A stretch of DNA of 6,699 bases from Methylobacterium sp. (GTDB lineage: Bacteria; Pseudomonadota; Alphaproteobacteria; Rhizobiales; Beijerinckiaceae): NCBI GenBank assembly GCA_020252865.1, contig JADCCH010000155.1, forward strand, positions 1-6,699. Direction: 5' to 3'. The notes beneath the pieces are model-generated. The model made no database searches and was not told where the DNA came from. It worked only from the letters and a program-made list of their open reading frames with translations. Positions 1 to 5,808 of the stretch are shown in pieces (the stretch's first letter is position 1; each line of letters opens with the position of its first letter). A program made the position numbers and the translations under genes.

Positions 1-2
1 AG

Positions 3-206
3 AAGAACGTGACGCGCGACCTCGGCGTGGTGGATTACAAGCCGAAGAGCCAGCGCGGCAGCCTGCCGGCGCTGGGCTCGCTGCATCAGGCCGCCCGCCT
101 GCTGGGCCTGCCGATGCCGGAAGTGGTGGATGAAGCAGCCTATCGCCTGTTGGGTCCGAAGGCCCTGGATGGGCTGGTTTCAGTCTGGCAAATGCCGACG
201 GAATAG
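3..206 (+). CDS. sppA: Signal peptide peptidase SppA, C-terminal fragment
   Basis: The reading frame is open from the left edge and stops at TAG 204-206, so only the last 67 residues are present and the start lies outside the window. SppA is an inner-membrane serine protease of the S49 family that degrades signal peptides left after secretion. The catalytic Ser and Lys are upstream and cannot be checked. What is visible is a C-terminal tail: a DLGVVDYKP segment, a helix-prone stretch rich in Leu and Ala, and the ending LDGLVSVWQMPTE, which resembles the ends of alphaproteobacterial SppA proteins as I remember them. The main support is context: in Rhizobiales sppA commonly lies directly upstream of ihfB on the same strand. 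The identity is an inference from this tail and the neighbourhood. Another conserved protein upstream of ihfB cannot be excluded. Confidence 0.68.
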   Translation, partial: KNVTRDLGVVDYKPKSQRGSLPALGSLHQAARLLGLPMPEVVDEAAYRLLGPKALDGLVSVWQMPTE

Positions 207-235
207 GAAACCAGGGCCGGCAGCGCGCGTTTCCT
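205..235 (+). terminator. Possible weak terminator hairpin at the end of sppA
   Basis: AGGAAAC (205-211) pairs perfectly with GTTTCCT (229-235) around a 17-nt loop that contains the palindrome GCCGGC. The left arm overlaps the sppA stop codon. A second small hairpin follows directly: CCTT 236-239 pairs with AAGG 245-248. The main stem is AT-rich and no long T-run follows (only TTT 238-240), so it is a poor match to an intrinsic terminator. It may be a 3'-end stabilising structure or chance. Confidence 0.22.
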
Positions 236-328
236 CCTTTCGGCAAGGTCAATTCCGGTCTATTCTTGTTGAAAGGATCGTCGGATTCATGCTTTGGAGC
301 GGCGGGCGGAAGCCGGCGGGAGCGAAAT

Positions 329-351
329 TCGATCTGAATGAATGAGATCGA
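329..351. promoter_or_regulatory. 7-bp dyad upstream of ihfB, possible operator
   Basis: TCGATCT (329-335) and AGATCGA (345-351) form a perfect inverted repeat around the 9-nt spacer GAATGAATG, which is itself two tandem GAAT units. The total length of 23 bp and the symmetry suit a dimeric DNA-binding protein. The dyad overlaps the possible -35 element of the candidate promoter at 334-363, where a repressor could block RNA polymerase. No protein that binds it can be named from the sequence. A 7-bp dyad can also arise by chance. Confidence 0.3.
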
Positions 352-363
352 CCGCTCTATGAT
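334..363 (+). promoter_or_regulatory. ihfB: Candidate sigma-70 promoter for ihfB and the downstream genes
   Basis: TATGAT at 358-363 matches five of six bases of the TATAAT -10 consensus, and it opens an AT-rich tract that stands out in this GC-rich region. CTGAAT at 334-339, 18 nt upstream, is only a weak -35 match (three of six). If used, transcription would start near 370, so the repeat hairpin at 377-420 would form the extreme 5' end of the mRNA. It lies in the only sizeable gap before the ihfB-accD gene run, which is where a promoter is expected. A second TTGAAA at 269-274 has no good -10 partner. Confidence 0.35.
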
Positions 364-376
364 TTTGTTATTTATT

Positions 377-420
377 GCATTTTCTTCGATCAACCGGTAT
401 CCGCTTGATCGAAAAAATGC
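377..420. repeat. Palindromic intergenic repeat, copy 1 (16-bp stem hairpin)
   Basis: The left arm 377-393 and right arm 405-420 form 16 consecutive base pairs interrupted only by a bulged C at 384 (377-383 with 414-420, and 385-393 with 405-413). The 11-nt loop is 394-404 (CCGGTATCCGC). The outer end GCATTTTCTT and the core AACCGGT recur at 5718-5783 with nearly the same spacing (15 versus 16 nt). This pattern resembles a short dispersed palindromic element I recall from many Rhizobiales genomes, but I do not assign it a published name. It ends 8 nt before the GAGG ribosome binding site of ihfB, so as RNA it could protect the 5' end or affect translation initiation. The pairing is seen directly. 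The regulatory role is inferred. Confidence 0.8.
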
Positions 421-428
421 TCTCACTT

Positions 429-432
429 GAGG
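429..432 (+). promoter_or_regulatory. ihfB: Ribosome binding site that fixes the ihfB start at 441
   Basis: GAGG lies 8 nt before ATG 441. The frame is also open upstream from a TTG at 375, but that extension runs through the repeat hairpin and would add 22 residues with no counterpart in IHF proteins. The site therefore supports the shorter start. Confidence 0.65.
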
Positions 433-440
433 CGGGGAAC

Positions 441-758
441 ATGATCAAGTCCGAACTCGTTCTGAAGATGGCGGAAATGAATCCACATCTCTACCAGCGC
501 GACATCGAAATTCTGGTCAACGCCATCCTGGATGAGATCACAACCGCGCTGTCGCGTGGCGATCGCGTGGAATTGCGCGGTTTCGGCACGTTCTCGACCA
601 AGGAACGCGATGCGCGCCTCGGCCGCAATCCCCGCACCGGCGCGAAGGTCGACGTTGACGAGAAGCGCGTGCCCTATTTCAAGGCCGGCAAGGAAATCCG
701 CGAGCGGCTGAACGTGAAGCCCGTGAAGGGCAAGGCCAAGGCGAAGGCAAAGGCCTGA
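441..758 (+). CDS. ihfB: Integration host factor beta subunit
   Basis: This 105-residue protein is the beta subunit of IHF, which pairs with IhfA (not in this window), binds the DNA minor groove and bends DNA sharply. IHF acts in transcription, recombination and replication. The N-terminus [12 protein letters not shown] followed by [18 protein letters not shown] forms the dimerising helices (about residues 1-37). [11 protein letters not shown] (42-52) is the central sheet. [12 protein letters not shown] (61-72) is the flexible arm with the DNA-intercalating proline P64. [15 protein letters not shown] (77-91) is the C-terminal IHF-type motif, which separates IhfB from HU. After it comes a basic tail, [10 protein letters not shown], longer than in the 94-residue E. 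coli protein. ATG 441 is chosen because of its GAGG site and family alignment. lapA follows after 19 nt. IHF often regulates its own genes, but I see no convincing IHF consensus site upstream. Confidence 0.96.
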   Translation: MIKSELVLKMAEMNPHLYQRDIEILVNAILDEITTALSRGDRVELRGFGTFSTKERDARLGRNPRTGAKVDVDEKRVPYFKAGKEIRERLNVKPVKGKAKAKAKA

Positions 759-777
759 AGCCGGGGGCCCCATTGGC

Positions 778-1110
778 ATGATGCGCTATCTGAAGCTCCT
801 GCTGCTTGCGCCGATCGCGCTGGTGCTCGTGCTCCTCGCGCTGGCGAACCGGCAGATCGTGACCTTCGTGTTCGACCCTTTCTCGCGCGGGACGGATGCC
901 GCGAGCATCACGCTGCCGCTCTTCGTGCTTGCCTTCGTCGTGCTGTGTATCGGCATCGTGCTGGGTTATTCCGCCGCCTGGCTCGCGCAGGGCAAGCATC
1001 GCCGCGCGGCCCGCAGTTACAAGCGCGAATGCGAGAAACTTGTGGCTGAACGCAGCGAACTGCGCGCGGCCCTGCCGGTGACAGCCCCGGCGCTCCTCAG
1101 CCAGAAGTAA
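778..1110 (+). CDS. lapA: LapA-domain (DUF1049) small inner-membrane protein
   Basis: This is a 110-residue protein with two predicted membrane segments, about residues 4-24 (LKLLLLAPIALVLVLLALAN) and 45-69 (LPLFVLAFVVLCIGIVLGYSA). A short loop, NRQIVTFVFDPFS, lies between them. A charged helix with coiled-coil potential (about 72-98, KHRRAARSYKRECEKLVAERSEL) follows and probably lies in the cytoplasm. This topology and the NRQxVxxxFDPF loop fit the LapA/YciS family. In E. coli LapA works with LapB in controlling LpxC turnover and lipopolysaccharide assembly, but no lapB is adjacent here, so the same role is an inference. Two ATG codons in tandem (778 and 781) could both start the gene, and neither has a strong ribosome binding site. 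The gene lies 19 nt after ihfB and 9 nt before the OCD-family gene, which suggests co-transcription. An ihfB-lapA pairing is common in proteobacteria. Confidence 0.85.
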   Translation: MMRYLKLLLLAPIALVLVLLALANRQIVTFVFDPFSRGTDAASITLPLFVLAFVVLCIGIVLGYSAAWLAQGKHRRAARSYKRECEKLVAERSELRAALPVTAPALLSQK

Positions 1111-1119
1111 GCGTCTGCC

Positions 1120-2067
1120 ATGCGCGTCATCGATCGCGAGGGCGTGGATGCGGCGCTCGATTTCCCCGATCTCATCGCGGCGATCGAGGATGCCCTGCGC
1201 GCTGAAATCACCCTGCCCGTGCGGCATCACCACGCGGTACCGCGCGCCGATGGCGATGCGACGCATCTCATCATGCCGGCCTGGCACAGGAACGCCGGCG
1301 GCTTCCTCGGCGTGAAGATCGTCAATGTCTTTCCGGGAAACTCCCTGCGCGGCCTGCCCTCGGTGATGGGCACCTATGTGCTGATGCATGGCGATACCGG
1401 GGCACCCCTCGCCGTGATCGACGGCACGCGCCTCACACTCTGGAGAACTGCAGCCGCCTCGGCCTTGGCCGCGCGCTTCCTCGCGAAGCCGGATGCGAGC
1501 GTGCATCTGATGGTGGGGGCCGGCGCGCTGGCGCCCTTCTTCATCCGTGCGCATCGCGCGGTGCGCCCCATCACGCGCACGATCCTCTGGAACAAGACGC
1601 GGGCCAATGCCGAGGCGCTCGCGGCCGCGCTTTCCGCGCGGGGCATCGCGGTCGAGGTCGCTGACGATCTCGAAGCGGCAGTGCGGCAGGCGGACATCAT
1701 CTCCACCGCGACGCTTTCCACCATCCCGCTGGTGCGCGGCGCCTGGCTGAAGCCGGGCGCGCATCTCGATTGCGTCGGCGCCTTCTCGGCTTCCATGCGT
1801 GAGACGGATGATGAAGCCGTGACCCGCGCCCGCCTCTTCGCCGATGTGCGCGCGAGCGTGCTGAAGGAGGGCGGCGATTTCGTGCAGCCGATCCGCTTGG
1901 GGCTGATCGCGGAAGCCCGGATCGAGGCCGATCTCTTCGATCTCGCGCGGGGCTTTGCTTTCTCCCGCCAGCCCGGCGACATCACCTTCTACAAGTCCAC
2001 GGGAAGCGCGATCTTCGATCTCGCGGCGGCGGCGTTGGTCGCGCAAGCCTCGGGAGTTGCCGCATGA
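1120..2067 (+). CDS. Ornithine cyclodeaminase/mu-crystallin family NAD(P)-dependent enzyme
   Basis: This 315-residue protein is of usual length for the family (about 310-350), which includes ornithine cyclodeaminase, alanine dehydrogenase, ketimine reductase and mu-crystallin. Visible landmarks in order are HLIMPAW (49-55), GVKIVNVFPGN (64-74) with the conserved substrate-binding K66, GLPSVMGTYVLMHGDTGAPLA (78-98), the family signature DGTRLTLWRTAAASALA (101-117) with R109, and a Rossmann glycine motif VGAGALAP (132-139). A second nucleotide-fold part follows, with QADIISTATLS (190-200), and then HLDCVGAFSASMRETDDE (215-232). The last motif resembles the VGA...P..RE.DD form of mu-crystallin/ketimine reductase-like members and not the VGGDCPGKTE form with the catalytic Asp of true ornithine cyclodeaminases. 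A reductase or dehydrogenase activity on an imino or amino acid is therefore more likely than ornithine to proline. The substrate is unknown. The start ATG lies 9 nt after lapA with only a weak ribosome binding site. The stop overlaps the trpF start by 4 nt (ATGA 2064-2067), so the two are translationally coupled. Confidence 0.88.
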   Translation: MRVIDREGVDAALDFPDLIAAIEDALRAEITLPVRHHHAVPRADGDATHLIMPAWHRNAGGFLGVKIVNVFPGNSLRGLPSVMGTYVLMHGDTGAPLAVIDGTRLTLWRTAAASALAARFLAKPDASVHLMVGAGALAPFFIRAHRAVRPITRTILWNKTRANAEALAAALSARGIAVEVADDLEAAVRQADIISTATLSTIPLVRGAWLKPGAHLDCVGAFSASMRETDDEAVTRARLFADVRASVLKEGGDFVQPIRLGLIAEARIEADLFDLARGFAFSRQPGDITFYKSTGSAIFDLAAAALVAQASGVAA

Positions 2068-2729
2068 GCCTTCTCGTCAAGATCTGCGGGCTGAAGACCG
2101 AAGAAAGCGTGACCTGCGCTGTGGAAGCCGGCGCGGATATGCTGGGCCTGAATTTCCACCCCAGAAGCCCGCGCTACGTGCCGTCGGAGCGCGCCGCGAT
2201 GCTGGCCATGCTCGCGCGCGGCCGCTCGGCCATCGTGGCGCTCGCGGTCGATCCTGACGATGCAATGCTCTCCGAGCTTCTCACCACCGTCTCGCCCGAC
2301 CTCTGGCAGTTCCACGGGCAGGAGAGTTACGAGTGCATCCGCGATGTGCGGGCGGTTTACGGCCTTCCCGTCATGAAAGTCGTAGGCGTAGCGGAGGCCG
2401 CTGACCTTCCGAGCGTGTCCGCCTATGCGCGGGTTTCGGATCGCATCCTGCTCGATGCGAAACCGCCAAAGGATGCCGCCTATCCCGGCGGGCATGGCAA
2501 GGTCTTCGATTGGTCGATCCTCTCCGCGCTTTCCCCCGATTTGCCTTTCATGGTCTCGGGCGGGCTCACGCCGGAGAATGTGGGTGCGGCGATCCGCACC
2601 ATCCGGGGCATGGGGTTGAAGCTTCTCGGCGTCGATGTCTCCTCTGGCGTCGAGAGCGCACCGGGCGTAAAGGACCTCGGCAAGATCAGAGCCTTCATCG
2701 CCGCGGTTCGCGAGGCGGACTCGGCGTAA
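2064..2729 (+). CDS. trpF: Phosphoribosylanthranilate isomerase
   Basis: TrpF converts N-(5'-phosphoribosyl)anthranilate to its 1-deoxyribulose form by an Amadori rearrangement, the third step of tryptophan synthesis, in the cytoplasm. The 221-residue protein is a single (beta-alpha)8 barrel of normal length. It has VKICGL (5-10) with the general base C8, GLNFHPRSPRYV (28-39), LWQFHGQE (80-87), ILLDAKPP (128-135) with the general acid D131, FDWSIL (148-153), SGGL (165-168), and the phosphate-binding end GVDVSSGVES (189-198) followed by PGVKD. All expected catalytic residues are present. GGGAG-type Shine-Dalgarno bases (GGGAG 2052-2056) lie 7 nt before ATG 2064, inside the end of the OCD-family gene, and the ATGA overlap implies translational coupling. 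trpB starts 12 nt downstream. No trp leader peptide or attenuator is visible before it, so control is probably from upstream or by coupling. Confidence 0.97.
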   Translation: MSLLVKICGLKTEESVTCAVEAGADMLGLNFHPRSPRYVPSERAAMLAMLARGRSAIVALAVDPDDAMLSELLTTVSPDLWQFHGQESYECIRDVRAVYGLPVMKVVGVAEAADLPSVSAYARVSDRILLDAKPPKDAAYPGGHGKVFDWSILSALSPDLPFMVSGGLTPENVGAAIRTIRGMGLKLLGVDVSSGVESAPGVKDLGKIRAFIAAVREADSA

Positions 2730-2741
2730 CGGAGTAACGCA

Positions 2742-3989
2742 ATGACCCTTCAGGAACGGCCGAATTCCTTCCGCTCCGGCCCGGATGAGAACGGCCGCTT
2801 CGGCCTGTTCGGCGGGCGCTTCGTGGCGGAAACGCTGATGCCGCTCATCCTCGATCTGCAAAAGGCCTATGAGGATGCGAAGAACGACCCCGCTTTCGCA
2901 GCTGAAATGAAGCACATGCTGACCCACTATGTGGGCCGGCCCTCCCCGCTTTATTTCGCCGAGCGCATGACCGAGCATCTTCGCGAGGTTGCAACGGCCT
3001 CGGGGCTGTCGGGCGGCGCGAAGATCTATTTCAAGCGCGACGAACTCAACCATACCGGCGCGCACAAGGTGAACAATGTTCTGGGGCAGATCCTTCTCGC
3101 GCGTCGCATGGGCACGAAGCGCATCATCGCGGAAACCGGCGCTGGCCAGCACGGAGTTGCAACTGCCACGCTCTGCGCGCGCTATGGTCTCGAATGCATC
3201 GTTTACATGGGTGCGGTGGATGTGGAGAGGCGGAAGCCCAATGTCTTCCGCATGAAGATGCTCGGTGCGGAAGTCATCCCCGTGCAATCCGGCACGAAAA
3301 CGCTGAAAGACGCGATGAACGAGGCGCTCCGCGATTGGGTGACCAATGTTGACAACACGTTCTACTGCATCGGTACGGCGGCGGGTCCGCATCCCTACCC
3401 GATGATGGTGCGCGACTTCCAATGCGTGATCGGCAACGAGACGAAGCAGCAGATGCAAGAGGCCGAAGGCCGCCTCCCGGACAGCCTCATCGCGGCGATC
3501 GGCGGCGGCTCGAACGCCATCGGCCTGTTCCACCCCTTCCTCGATGATCCGTCGGTCGCGATCTACGGAGTGGAAGCGGCGGGCCATGGCCTGTCATCCG
3601 GCCTGCATGCGGCTTCGCTCACGGGCGGGCGGCCGGGCGTGCTCCATGGCAACCGCACCTACCTGCTGATGGATGAGGATGGGCAGATCAAGGACGCGCA
3701 TTCGATCTCGGCCGGGCTCGATTATCCAGGCATCGGGCCGGAGCATTCCTACCTGCACGACATCAAGCGTGTGCAGTATATATCCGCCACTGATGACGAG
3801 GCGCTCGCGGCGTTCCAGCTCTGCTCGAAGCTGGAAGGCATCATCCCTGCACTTGAACCGGCGCATGCACTGGCGAAGGTTATCGAACTCGCGCCGAAGC
3901 TGCCGAAAGACCACCTGATGGTGATGAATCTCTGCGGCCGTGGCGACAAGGACATCTTCACCGTCGCCGAACACCTCGGGGGGATGTGA
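2742..3989 (+). CDS. trpB: Tryptophan synthase beta chain
   Basis: TrpB is the PLP-dependent subunit of the alpha2-beta2 tryptophan synthase. It condenses indole, channelled from TrpA, with L-serine to give tryptophan. The 415-residue protein is full length. It shows [17 protein letters not shown] (18-34), the PLP lysine in [10 protein letters not shown] (103-112, K109, equal to E. coli K87), the catalytic glutamate E131 and carboxylate loop in [10 protein letters not shown] (131-140), the phosphate-binding GGGSNA (254-259), and [11 protein letters not shown] (320-330). Near the C-terminus, NLCGRGDKD (396-404) has Cys398 where the E. coli and Salmonella enzymes have Ser377 next to the PLP ring nitrogen. 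I recall this substitution from other alphaproteobacteria, so it is probably not a defect. It belongs to the classical TrpB1 type that works with TrpA. GGAG 2731-2734 lies 7 nt before the start. trpA begins 2 nt after the stop, as expected for subunits of one complex. Confidence 0.98.
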   Translation: MTLQERPNSFRSGPDENGRFGLFGGRFVAETLMPLILDLQKAYEDAKNDPAFAAEMKHMLTHYVGRPSPLYFAERMTEHLREVATASGLSGGAKIYFKRDELNHTGAHKVNNVLGQILLARRMGTKRIIAETGAGQHGVATATLCARYGLECIVYMGAVDVERRKPNVFRMKMLGAEVIPVQSGTKTLKDAMNEALRDWVTNVDNTFYCIGTAAGPHPYPMMVRDFQCVIGNETKQQMQEAEGRLPDSLIAAIGGGSNAIGLFHPFLDDPSVAIYGVEAAGHGLSSGLHAASLTGGRPGVLHGNRTYLLMDEDGQIKDAHSISAGLDYPGIGPEHSYLHDIKRVQYISATDDEALAAFQLCSKLEGIIPALEPAHALAKVIELAPKLPKDHLMVMNLCGRGDKDIFTVAEHLGGM

Positions 3990-3991
3990 GA

Positions 3992-4828
3992 ATGACACGC
4001 ATCCCCGCCCGTTTCGCCCAGAATGCCGCCCAGGGCCGCGCCTCGCTCGTGACCTTCATCACGGCCGGCGACCCGGACCCCGCGACCGGCCTCGCGATCC
4101 TGAAAGCCCTGCCGGCAGCCGGGGCCGATGTCATCGAACTCGGCATGCCGTTCTCCGATCCCATGGCCGATGGTCCGGCGATCCAATGGTCGTCGATGCG
4201 GGCGCTGAAAGCCGGCATGAGCCTGAAGGGCACGCTGGCGATGGTGGCGGAGTTTCGCAAGACGAACGCAGAGACGCCGATCGTGCTGATGGGCTATTAC
4301 AACCCGATCTATGTCTATGGCGTCGAGAAATTCCTGGCCGACGCGAAGGAAGCCGGCGTCGATGGGCTGATCGTGGTGGATTTGCCGCCCGAGGAGGATG
4401 CCGAACTCTGCCTGCCGGCGATCAAGGCGGGGCTGAATTTCATCCGCCTTGCCACGCCCACCACCGATGACAAGCGCCTGCCGGCGGTGCTCGCGAACAC
4501 TTCGGGCTTTGTCTATTATGTCTCGATCACCGGCATCACGGGCACGGCGACGCCGGATTTCTCGCGCGTTGCGGGTGCCGTCGCGCGCATCAAGCGGCAT
4601 ACGAATTTGCCGGTCGCGGTGGGTTTCGGCGTGAAGGCGCCGGAACATGCTTCCGCCATCGCAGAGGGCGCTGATGGCGTGGTCGTGGGCTCGGCGCTGG
4701 TGGAAGCCATCCGCACCTCGCTCGATGCCGAAGGCAAGGCCACGGAAAAGACCGTTTCGGCTGTCACGGACCTCGTTTCGAGCCTGTCGCGCGCGGTGCA
4801 TGCGGTCGCCAGGCGGGCGGCGGAATAA
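3992..4828 (+). CDS. trpA: Tryptophan synthase alpha chain
   Basis: TrpA cleaves indole-3-glycerol phosphate into indole and glyceraldehyde 3-phosphate and passes indole through a tunnel to TrpB. The 278-residue protein is a (beta-alpha)8 barrel of normal length. The catalytic residues are E49 and D60 in [16 protein letters not shown] (47-62), at the same numbers as in E. coli. Other landmarks are FITAGDP (22-28), [11 protein letters not shown] (100-110), [11 protein letters not shown] (125-135), the mobile loop [11 protein letters not shown] (175-185), and the phosphate-binding GFGV (211-214) and GSALVE (233-238). The frame is also open from a GTG at 3986 inside the trpB end, but ATG 3992 fits family alignment and has a G-rich Shine-Dalgarno (GGGGGA 3979-3984) at 7 nt. 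The 2-nt gap to trpB ensures coupled synthesis of the partners. accD follows after 10 nt. Confidence 0.98.
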   Translation: MTRIPARFAQNAAQGRASLVTFITAGDPDPATGLAILKALPAAGADVIELGMPFSDPMADGPAIQWSSMRALKAGMSLKGTLAMVAEFRKTNAETPIVLMGYYNPIYVYGVEKFLADAKEAGVDGLIVVDLPPEEDAELCLPAIKAGLNFIRLATPTTDDKRLPAVLANTSGFVYYVSITGITGTATPDFSRVAGAVARIKRHTNLPVAVGFGVKAPEHASAIAEGADGVVVGSALVEAIRTSLDAEGKATEKTVSAVTDLVSSLSRAVHAVARRAAE

Positions 4829-4838
4829 AGGGTTTCCC

Positions 4839-5693
4839 ATGAACTGGATCACCAACCTCGTCCGGCCGAAGATCCGCTCACTGCTCAGGCGCGAGGGGCC
4901 GGAGAACCTCTGGATCAAGTGCCCGGAATCGGGCCAGCTCGTCTTCCACAAGGAGGTCGAGGACAACCTGATGGTGATCCCCGGCTCCGAGCATCACCTG
5001 CGCATGGGCACGAAGGAGCGCCTCGCGCATATGTTCGATGGCGGGATTTATGACCTCGTGCCGCTGCCCGAGGTTCCGCTCGATCCGCTGAAATTCAAGG
5101 ACGAGAAGCGCTACACCGATCGCCTGAAGGATGCGAAGGCAAAGACCGCCCTGCAGGATTCCGTCACCGTCGCCACCGGCGCGCTCGATCACCTGCCGAT
5201 GACCATCGCCGTGCAGGATTTCGCCTTCATGGGCGGTTCGCTCGGCATGGCGGCCGGCGAGGGCATCATTCTCGCGTTCGAAACCGCCTTGGCGCGTTCC
5301 ACGCCTCTGGTGTTGTTCGTGGCTTCCGGCGGCGCCCGCATGCAGGAGGGCATTCTCTCGCTGATGCAATTGCCCCGCACCACCGTGGCCCTGCGCCGCC
5401 TGCGCGCGGCCGGCCTGCCCTATATCGTGGTGCTCACGAACCCCACGACGGGCGGCGTGACCGCTTCCTACGCCATGCTCGGCGACGTGCATATCGCGGA
5501 GCCCGGCGCGCTGATCGGCTTTGCCGGCGCGCGCGTGATCGAGCAGACCATCCGCGAGAAGCTTCCCGAGGGTTTCCAGCGCGCGGAATATCTGCGCGAC
5601 CATGGCATGGTGGATATGGTGCTTCATCGCAAGGAAATCCGCCCCACCATATCGCGACTCTGCCGCCTGCTGATGAAGCGCGAAGCGGCGTGA
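4839..5693 (+). CDS. accD: Acetyl-CoA carboxylase carboxyltransferase subunit beta, zinc-finger-degenerate type
   Basis: AccD pairs with AccA (not in this window) to transfer the carboxyl group from biotin on AccB to acetyl-CoA, giving malonyl-CoA for fatty acid synthesis. The 284-residue protein has the crotonase-type carboxyltransferase core: [13 protein letters not shown] (131-143), [10 protein letters not shown] (162-171), [11 protein letters not shown] (200-210) and [17 protein letters not shown] (221-237). The N-terminal zinc-ribbon region (24-55) aligns with E. coli AccD, but of the four zinc cysteines only the first remains (C28); the others are S31, I47 and S50. I recall the same loss in rhizobial AccD, so this is a lineage trait, not a sequencing fault. 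The frame is open further upstream inside trpA, but ATG 4839 is chosen because MNWITN is the usual family start and AAGGG (4828-4832), overlapping the trpA stop, lies 6 nt before it. The 10-nt gap from trpA suggests co-transcription. Confidence 0.97.
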   Translation: MNWITNLVRPKIRSLLRREGPENLWIKCPESGQLVFHKEVEDNLMVIPGSEHHLRMGTKERLAHMFDGGIYDLVPLPEVPLDPLKFKDEKRYTDRLKDAKAKTALQDSVTVATGALDHLPMTIAVQDFAFMGGSLGMAAGEGIILAFETALARSTPLVLFVASGGARMQEGILSLMQLPRTTVALRRLRAAGLPYIVVLTNPTTGGVTASYAMLGDVHIAEPGALIGFAGARVIEQTIREKLPEGFQRAEYLRDHGMVDMVLHRKEIRPTISRLCRLLMKREAA

Positions 5694-5717
5694 TTCCTAG
5701 GACTTTTTTCGTTTGTC

Positions 5718-5783
5718 GCATTTTCTTGCCGCGAACCGGTTCCCATCCCCGCCTTCGCAGGGACATGCTTCGCTTAAAAATTC
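5718..5783. repeat. Palindromic intergenic repeat, copy 2 (degenerate, with inner hairpin)
   Basis: This 66-nt element shares the outer GCATTTTCTT (5718-5727) and core AACCGGT (5734-5740) with copy 1 at 377-420. GCGAA 5731-5735 pairs with TTCGC 5769-5773, and ATTTT 5720-5724 pairs with AAAAT 5777-5781, so the long outer stem is kept only in part. Between the arms lies an extra hairpin: TCCC 5746-5749 with GGGA 5760-5763 and GC 5751-5752 with GC 5757-5758, closing a CTTC loop. The core also contains a perfect 10-bp palindrome, GAACCGGTTC (5733-5742). The element fills most of the accD-folC gap and ends 25 nt before the folC start. It could act as an RNA processing or 3'-protection element for the accD end. 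That role is inferred. Confidence 0.62.
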
Positions 5784-5808
5784 TTCCTACCCGGTTTTCG
5801 AGGGCCTG

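Noticed and set aside
130..345. Small 71-residue + strand open frame across the sppA end
   Set aside because: It overlaps the sppA frame, has no ribosome binding site or recognisable motif, and crosses into the intergenic region by chance.
388..400. IHF binding site in the ihfB leader (autoregulation)
   Set aside because: GATCAACCGGTAT fails the WATCARNNNNTTR consensus at the first base and at the TTR end.
375..440. TTG-started N-terminal extension of IhfB
   Set aside because: The extra 22 residues are encoded by the repeat hairpin. IHF proteins begin at MIKSE, and a GAGG site precedes ATG 441.
679..2046. 455-residue open frame on the - strand
   Set aside because: It lies opposite lapA and the OCD-family gene, which have clear family motifs. 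The antisense protein is a low-complexity Arg/Gly/His/Asp-rich sequence typical of high-GC shadow frames.
2041..2064. trp leader peptide or attenuator before trpF
   Set aside because: trpF overlaps the preceding gene by 4 nt, leaving no room for a leader, and there is no Trp-codon run.
1989..3587. 532-residue open frame on the - strand
   Set aside because: It is antisense to trpF and trpB, shows no recognisable motif and has the His/Arg/Asp-rich composition of a shadow frame.
3749..4966. 405-residue open frame on the - strand
   Set aside because: It is antisense to trpB, trpA and accD, with no motif and the composition of a codon-position shadow.
5695..5709. T6 run (5704-5709) after the palindrome TCCTAGGA as an accD terminator
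   Set aside because: The palindrome has no loop and there is no stable GC stem directly before the T-run, so an intrinsic terminator is not supported.
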